Below are positions 8,625-11,263 of a stretch of DNA of 11,263 bases, in pieces; position 1 is the first letter of the stretch, and each line of letters starts with the position of its first letter. Source of the DNA: Piscirickettsiaceae bacterium (GTDB lineage: Bacteria; Pseudomonadota; Gammaproteobacteria; Nitrosococcales; Methylophagaceae); assembly GCA_018646825.1 (NCBI GenBank), contig JABGUA010000062.1:1-11263 (forward strand). The letters run 5' to 3'. The translations under genes and the position numbers were made by a program. Below the pieces are notes generated by a model, which searched no databases, was not told the origin of the DNA, and saw only the letters and a list, made by a program, of their open reading frames with translations.

Positions 8625-8652
8625 TTGGTGTCGCATCGTTAGGCTGTTTAAT
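8625..8652 (+). promoter_or_regulatory. Possible sigma70 promoter for tpiA-secG-leuU
   Basis: In the interval between glmM and tpiA, TTGGTG (8625-8630) and TTTAAT (8647-8652) are separated by 16 nt and sit about 30 nt before the tpiA ATG. The match is partial (TTG of the -35, five of six bases of the -10), and AT-rich DNA gives such hits by chance. Slightly upstream lies a purely A/T palindrome ATTATA-AGCA-TATAAT (8594-8609), without a T run, so there is no clear glmM terminator. Confidence 0.3.
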
Positions 8653-8681
8653 ATTAAATTATTTTTATAGGGTTGGAATTG

Positions 8682-9464
8682 ATGCGTAAGCCTTTAGTTG
8701 CTGGCAACTGGAAGATGAATGGAACAAGTGCAAGCAATCAAAGTTTGTTGGCGGATATTTTAGCTTCGGCGAATGACTTTGCTAATATTGATGTGGCTAT
8801 TTTCCCCCCAGCAGTCTATATCCATCAGGTCCAACAAGCCTTAACGGGAACCGGACTTCATTGGGGAACACAGAATGTATCCTCGTATATAGATGGTGCT
8901 TACACAGGTGAAGTGTCAGCAGCAATGATCAGTGACTTTAACTGTGAATATACTTTAATTGGTCATTCTGAACGACGCTGTCTTTATGATGAGCTGGATC
9001 TTGATCAATTAGTCTTGGATCAGTTGGTTGCTGAAAAATATGAAATGGCTGCATCGTCTGGATTAACGCCTATTATTTGTATTGGCGAAAGTCCACAAGA
9101 ACATGATCTTGGACAGACTGAGGAAGTTGTTGTTCGATTGTTGGATACTTTAATCGCACATCAGGGTGCAAAAGCATTGTCGCGGACTGTCCTTGCTTAT
9201 GAACCGGTTTGGGCGATTGGGACAGGTAAGTCTGCTTCACCTGAATGGGCTCAAAACGTCCACCAGTTCATGCGTGAGCGAGTTGCTAAGCATTGTCCTG
9301 AGACGGCACATAACTTACGAATACTTTACGGCGGCAGCGTTAAAGGTAATAATGCGGCCTCATTATTTTCAAAGCCAGATATTGATGGTGGCCTGATTGG
9401 CGGTGCTTCTTTAATTGCCGATCAGTTTGTTGCTATTTGTCGGGCGGCGGCACAACAGGTTTAG
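8682..9464 (+). CDS. tpiA: Triosephosphate isomerase with a 7-residue insertion
   Basis: TpiA interconverts dihydroxyacetone phosphate and glyceraldehyde 3-phosphate in glycolysis and gluconeogenesis. The 260-residue protein has the substrate-binding AGNWKMNG (N9, K11), catalytic H95 in IGHSERR, catalytic E174 in AYEPVWAIGTG (loop 6), YGGSV (216-220) and the phosphate-gripping GGASL near the end. The ATG at 8682 is chosen over an in-frame TTG at 8673: AGGG at 8669-8672 is 9 nt from the ATG but directly touches the TTG, and MRKPLVAGNWK is the standard N-terminus. After GHSERR there are seven more residues than in E. coli (about residues 107-113, LDQLVLD), part of a tandem LDQLV-LDQLV; this moves the catalytic glutamate from 167 to 174. 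All catalytic residues remain, so the enzyme is probably active. secG follows 11 nt later. Confidence 0.97.
   Translation: MRKPLVAGNWKMNGTSASNQSLLADILASANDFANIDVAIFPPAVYIHQVQQALTGTGLHWGTQNVSSYIDGAYTGEVSAAMISDFNCEYTLIGHSERRCLYDELDLDQLVLDQLVAEKYEMAASSGLTPIICIGESPQEHDLGQTEEVVVRLLDTLIAHQGAKALSRTVLAYEPVWAIGTGKSASPEWAQNVHQFMRERVAKHCPETAHNLRILYGGSVKGNNAASLFSKPDIDGGLIGGASLIADQFVAICRAAAQQV
9000..9029 (+). repeat. Tandem 15-bp duplication in tpiA (LDQLV x2)
   Basis: Two adjacent 15-nt units (9000-9014 and 9015-9029) both encode LDQLV but differ at several third positions and one leucine first position. The protein repeat is exact while the DNA copies have diverged silently, so the duplication is not recent and the amino-acid sequence seems to have been kept. 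Confidence 0.75.
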
Positions 9465-9475
9465 GTTAGTAAAAG

Positions 9476-9835
9476 ATGGATACAATAATTCTATTTATAC
9501 ACATCACTATTTCGGTGTTACTGGTTGGTTTGATTTTAATCCAACACGGTAAAGGGGCTGATGCAGGTGCTGCAGCACTTGGCGGTGGCGGTGGCGGCGG
9601 TGCATCATCGAGCTTATTTGGTAGTCAAGGTTCTGCTTCTTTCTTATCAAGAAGTAGTGCCGTTTTAGCAATGCTCTTCTTTATTACTAGTTTGAGCCTA
9701 GCGTATTTTGCAAATAAAGCGAACCGTATAGAAAGCGTGACCGAGCTGCCAACAGTTTCTACAACAGTAACGACAGATCAGGTTGAATCTAAACCAGCCC
9801 CTGCCGTGCCAGCTGATTTGCCAGAATTACCTTAA
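9476..9835 (+). CDS. secG: Preprotein translocase subunit SecG
   Basis: SecG is the small inner-membrane subunit of the SecYEG channel and stimulates SecA-driven export. The 119-residue protein has two membrane helices (about 3-22 and 61-79) joined by a cytoplasmic loop rich in glycine and serine, with the family motifs LILIQHGKGADAGAA and SLFGSQGSASFLSRSSAVLA. Seven glycines in a row (encoded at 9581-9601 by mixed GGC/GGT) replace the more varied loop sequence of relatives. The C-terminal tail is polar and rich in Pro, Ala and Thr, as usual. The ATG lies 11 nt after the tpiA stop with only a weak ribosome binding site (AGG at 9463-9465), so coupling to tpiA is likely. The tRNA-Leu gene starts 8 nt after the stop, as in other gammaproteobacteria. 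Confidence 0.96.
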   Translation: MDTIILFIHITISVLLVGLILIQHGKGADAGAAALGGGGGGGASSSLFGSQGSASFLSRSSAVLAMLFFITSLSLAYFANKANRIESVTELPTVSTTVTTDQVESKPAPAVPADLPELP

Positions 9836-9843
9836 CAACTTAA

Positions 9844-9929
9844 GCCGACGTGGTGAAATTGGTAGACACGCCATCTTGAGGGGGTGGTGGACATAGTCCG
9901 TGGCGGTTCGACTCCGCCCGTCGGCACCA
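9844..9929 (+). tRNA. leuU: tRNA-Leu (anticodon GAG)
   Basis: This is a complete 86-nt class II tRNA with encoded CCA (9927-9929). The acceptor stem GCCGACG/CGTCGGC is perfect over 7 bp with discriminator A9926. The D arm contains GGTAGACAC; the anticodon stem CCATC/GGTGG (one G-T pair) closes the loop TTGAGGG with anticodon GAG at 9878-9880, reading CUC/CUU. The long variable arm has the stem GGAC-ATA-GTCC (9889-9899), and the T arm GGCGG-TTCGACT-CCGCC is perfect (9902-9918). It is 8 nt after secG and probably co-transcribed with it, as for E. coli secG-leuU. In E. coli, metY and rimP come next; here they do not. Confidence 0.97.
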
Positions 9930-9945
9930 TACTTTAAACTGAGAT

Positions 9946-9973
9946 AAATAAGCGGATAGAGACTTATTTTTTT
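9946..9973 (+). terminator. Weak candidate rho-independent terminator after tRNA-Leu
   Basis: AAATAAG (9946-9952) and CTTATTT (9963-9969) can form a 7-bp stem around a 10-nt loop, and the 3' arm runs into seven T residues (9967-9973). The position, 17 nt after the tRNA, is right for ending the tpiA-secG-leuU transcript. The stem has only one G-C pair, so it would be weak. Confidence 0.4.
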
Positions 9974-10348
9974 GAGTAAGCTTTTGTCAAGTCCTGTGTA
10001 TGCCTGGGACGTGTTTCATCCTTCCAAATTCCTTGATATTCATACCTTTTGCTAAGATTCCTAATATATGGAATCAGGATGGCATTCTATGCCTTACTCC
10101 CTTTGCAATCTCCCCCGCCATTTCTTAGTTAGTTTATGTCAATGAGAAGTGGTGCATAACTTCAAGATCATTGATAGTGTTAGTACTTTTTTAGTGCAAG
10201 GAAGGCACTATATGTGTGCGTCAACCGTACATTTGTCATCGTAACCCAAACTAAAAATATAAAAAATACATAATAAACAATGTAATAGGTTTAGGGCTCA
10301 ATCTGTGCATGTAGTTTTCTATTTTCAGAATTATCCTATCAAAAATAG
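9974..10348 (+). other. Gap without a convincing gene between tRNA-Leu and ureE
   Basis: No ORF here has both a start with a ribosome binding site and a recognisable product. The longest open stretches are about 40 codons on each strand. Short perfect hairpins are present: GATTCC/GGAATC (10056-10075), GGCAT-TCT-ATGCC (10081-10093), GAAGT/ACTTC (10146-10163), TAGTGC/GCACTA (10192-10210) and CCTAT-CAAAA-ATAGG (10335-10349); none has a T run on the + strand. A 10-codon mini-ORF (10212-10244) starts with ATG 6 nt after a strong AAGGAAGG. A possible promoter is TTGTCA (10233-10238) with TATAAA (10258-10263), but the spacer is 19 nt. From about 10250 to 10290 the sequence is nearly all A and T, as expected upstream of a transcription start. 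Most likely this is the ureE promoter region, perhaps mixed with decayed gene remnants. Confidence 0.4.
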
Positions 10349-10435
10349 GCTGGGCGAGAAGGCGAACATGAGCGACTCATCTATACCAAGCGCATCGATG
10401 CGAATAGTTAAAAGTCGTCGCCGTTAGCAAGTAGA
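10349..10435 (+). pseudogene. ureE: Disrupted 5' end of ureE
   Basis: In the same frame as the downstream ureE, bases 10376-10408 read LIYTKRIDANS, which resembles the N-terminal strand of UreE (Klebsiella UreE starts M-LYLTQRLE, from memory). This is followed by an in-frame TAA at 10409-10411 and then KSSPLASR leading directly into VKSRLRA, again matching the family (LPIDVRVKSR in Klebsiella). The frame has no ATG, GTG or TTG after the previous stop at 10346-10348. The obvious start, ATG at 10368 with GAGAAGG 5 nt upstream, is in another frame and would give only a 19-residue peptide ending at a TAG. So at least two lesions, a frameshift near the start and a stop codon, seem to separate the natural start from the rest of the gene. 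Confidence 0.6.
10391..10402. repeat. 12-bp perfect palindrome CGCATCGATGCG
   Basis: This perfect inverted repeat without a spacer lies 34 nt before the ureE GTG. It falls inside what appears to be the ancestral ureE coding sequence (KRIDA), so it may be simple codon coincidence rather than an operator. Confidence 0.35.
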
Positions 10436-10801
10436 GTGAAAAGCCGCTTACGTGCTGTTCTAGATGATGGTAGAGATGTTGGCCTATATCTAGAACGAGG
10501 ACAGATACTTAAAAATGGTGACTTACTAGCGAGTCATGACGGCATTACTGTCAAGATTATCGCTGCAGATGAAACAGTATCGTCAGTGAGTAGTAGTGAT
10601 GCGTGGATGTTAGCACGTGCGTGTTATCACCTTGGTAACCGTCATGTCGCTCTTCAGATTAACCCTGGACGTATTCAATATTTACATGATCATGTTTTAG
10701 ACGAGATGCTGAGAGGCTTAGGCTTAACAGTGACCGTTGGTCAAGCACCATTTGAACCGGAGTCAGGCGCCTACGCCAGTCATGTATCCAGTGGCCATTA
10801 A
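10436..10801 (+). CDS. ureE: Urease accessory protein UreE (nickel chaperone), N-terminally shortened
   Basis: UreE is a dimeric cytoplasmic metallochaperone that binds Ni(II) and passes it to the UreG/UreF/UreD complex for urease activation. The 121-residue frame from GTG 10436 matches UreE from KSRLRAVLDDGRDVGLYLERG (2-22) through the family motif YHLGNRHVALQI (64-75), the metal-binding HDHVLDEML (84-92) and APFEPESGAYAS. H70, H84 and H86 appear to correspond to the nickel-site H96, H110 and H112 of Klebsiella UreE. The His-rich tail of Klebsiella is absent; the protein ends SSGH. About 25 N-terminal residues of a normal UreE are missing because an in-frame TAA blocks them. The GTG has no clear Shine-Dalgarno sequence. 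This is either a short functional version or a recent pseudogene: the remaining frame is intact, so decay, if any, is recent. Confidence 0.85.
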   Translation: MKSRLRAVLDDGRDVGLYLERGQILKNGDLLASHDGITVKIIAADETVSSVSSSDAWMLARACYHLGNRHVALQINPGRIQYLHDHVLDEMLRGLGLTVTVGQAPFEPESGAYASHVSSGH

Positions 10802-10839
10802 CATCATTGACCCCATCATAAATTAGAGAGGAAAGTACA

Positions 10840-11022
10840 ATGAGAAAGTTTTTATTATCGATGAGTATTTTATTTCCAAGTATCGCTTTGGCTCATGAAG
10901 CACATGGTCAAACGCTAATGGAGAATCTTTGGCATGTTTTAGCAAGTCCAGAGCATGCATGGCCTTTAACGATTGCGCTGGCAATAACGGTTGTTGTTGT
11001 TTGTATTAATAGCCGCCGTTAA
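10840..11022 (+). CDS. Small secreted/membrane peptide with HupE/UreJ-like N-terminus
   Basis: This is a 60-residue protein that I cannot assign to a named family. Residues 1-18 look like a Sec signal peptide (basic MRK, hydrophobic core, ALA before H19). The predicted mature start HEAHG and the following WHVLASPEH recall the start of HupE/UreJ nickel transporters (HPGHG, then HP..G.DH), but after one more hydrophobic segment (about 41-56) it ends in SRR, where HupE would continue for several more helices. H19, H22, H32 and H39 would face the periplasm and could bind metal. The start is well supported: AGAGAGG at 10825-10831, 8 nt before the ATG. Lying between ureE and ureF, it probably belongs to nickel or urease metabolism; that role is inferred. 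It could be a degenerate HupE/UreJ or a distinct small family. Confidence 0.75.
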   Translation: MRKFLLSMSILFPSIALAHEAHGQTLMENLWHVLASPEHAWPLTIALAITVVVVCINSRR

Positions 11023-11039
11023 TGCAACTATTTAAATGA
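11022..11039 (+). other. Five-codon minicistron linking the small peptide gene to ureF
   Basis: The ATG at 11022 overlaps the TAA of the upstream gene (TAATG) and opens a frame of five codons (MQLFK) ending in TGA at 11037-11039, which overlaps the ureF ATG (ATGA). The ureF start has no visible Shine-Dalgarno sequence, so ribosomes ending upstream could reinitiate in steps. This may be chance, but the double overlap is exact. Confidence 0.35.
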
Positions 11040-11263
11040 GTCAGGCTGCTGAAACGCACTTAATCCGTTTGATGCAATTATCGAGCAGCGCACTACCCGT
11101 CGGTGGGTTCACTTATTCACAGGGCCTGGAGTGGAGAGTTGAATGCGGGTGGGTTTGTACGGAAGATGCGTTACGGGATTGGTTTGCTGATTTGATAGAG
11201 ACTAATCTTCAGTATCTTGAGATACCCATTTTATTAAGAATGATACAAGCCTGTGCGAATAAT
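11036..11263 (+). CDS. ureF: Urease accessory protein UreF (3' partial)
   Basis: UreF acts with UreD and UreG as the GTPase-controlled complex that inserts nickel and carbamate into the urease active site. Only the first 76 residues are in the window; a full UreF has about 220-230. The N-terminus is typical: LIRLMQLSSSALPVGGFTYS (9-28) then QGLEWRVECGWV, matching the LLQLASPALPVGAFSYSQGLE pattern of the family, followed by a helical segment DALRDWFADLIETNL. The ATG at 11036 is chosen because it gives the family N-terminus; no ribosome binding site is visible, and translation may depend on coupling to the upstream genes. The frame is open to the window end with no lesion. Confidence 0.93.
   Translation, partial: MSQAAETHLIRLMQLSSSALPVGGFTYSQGLEWRVECGWVCTEDALRDWFADLIETNLQYLEIPILLRMIQACANN

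Noticed and set aside
8673..8681. TTG as the tpiA start
   Set aside because: The AGGG ribosome binding site would touch the TTG; it is 9 nt from the ATG at 8682, which gives the standard N-terminus.
9964..10086. 41-codon open stretch on the minus strand after the tRNA (…YIRNLSKRYEYQG…)
   Set aside because: It has no ATG, GTG or TTG with a ribosome binding site and no product I recognise; the length is within chance.
10000..10128. 42-residue frame on the plus strand starting MPGTCFILPNS
   Set aside because: There is no Shine-Dalgarno sequence, the composition is unusual and I recognise no similarity; it is probably chance or debris.
10204..10219. Sigma54-like GGCAC…TGTGC element
   Set aside because: The GG and GC are 12 nt apart instead of the required 10, so it does not fit a -24/-12 promoter.
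9946..10435. Second attachment site or integrase next to the tRNA
   Set aside because: I found no repeat of the tRNA 3' end and no recombinase sequence within the window.

Overview
The window is a stretch of bacterial chromosome, with all genes on the + strand. Protein similarity and gene order point to a gammaproteobacterium with moderate to low G+C. The order carB-greA-DUF4149-rlmE-ftsH-folP-glmM-tpiA-secG-tRNA-Leu(GAG) is, from memory, nearly the same as in Pseudomonas aeruginosa, and the secG-leuU junction also matches E. coli. The genus cannot be fixed from the sequence; a marine or methylotrophic gammaproteobacterium is only a guess.

Region 1 (1-4225) holds a tightly packed transcription unit: the 3' five-sixths of carB (carbamoyl phosphate for pyrimidines and arginine), greA (rescue of backtracked RNA polymerase), a four-helix DUF4149 membrane protein and rlmE (23S rRNA 2'-O-methylation). 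Neighbouring genes overlap by one base (TAATG) at carB/greA and at the membrane gene/rlmE. Region 2 (4226-8584) starts with a 253-nt AT-rich leader, then ftsH (membrane AAA+ zinc protease), folP (dihydropteroate synthase) and glmM (phosphoglucosamine mutase), with folP and glmM overlapping by 8 nt. Region 3 (8585-9973) is tpiA, secG and an intact tRNA-Leu(GAG), closed by a weak candidate terminator.

Region 4 (9974-11263) breaks the expected order. Where tRNA-Met, rimP and nusA would be expected, there is a gap of about 0.4-0.5 kb without a convincing gene, followed by urease maturation genes: ureE (nickel chaperone), a 60-residue secreted or membrane-anchored peptide with a HupE/UreJ-like start, and the beginning of ureF, which runs off the window. 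No urease structural gene lies directly upstream.

The most notable finding is that ureE looks broken at its 5' end. Recognisable UreE N-terminal sequence lies upstream of the only usable in-frame start (GTG at 10436), but it is cut off by an in-frame TAA (10409-10411), and the ATG with a good ribosome binding site (10368) is in a different frame. Other oddities are a 7-residue insertion made of tandem LDQLV units in triosephosphate isomerase, a deletion removing the conserved FLGR segment of FtsH, seven-glycine runs in FtsH and SecG, and a five-codon minicistron joining the small peptide gene to ureF. I see no CRISPR array, insertion sequence or phage gene, and no convincing undescribed multi-gene system; the urease-accessory segment is the part that most deserves a second look.
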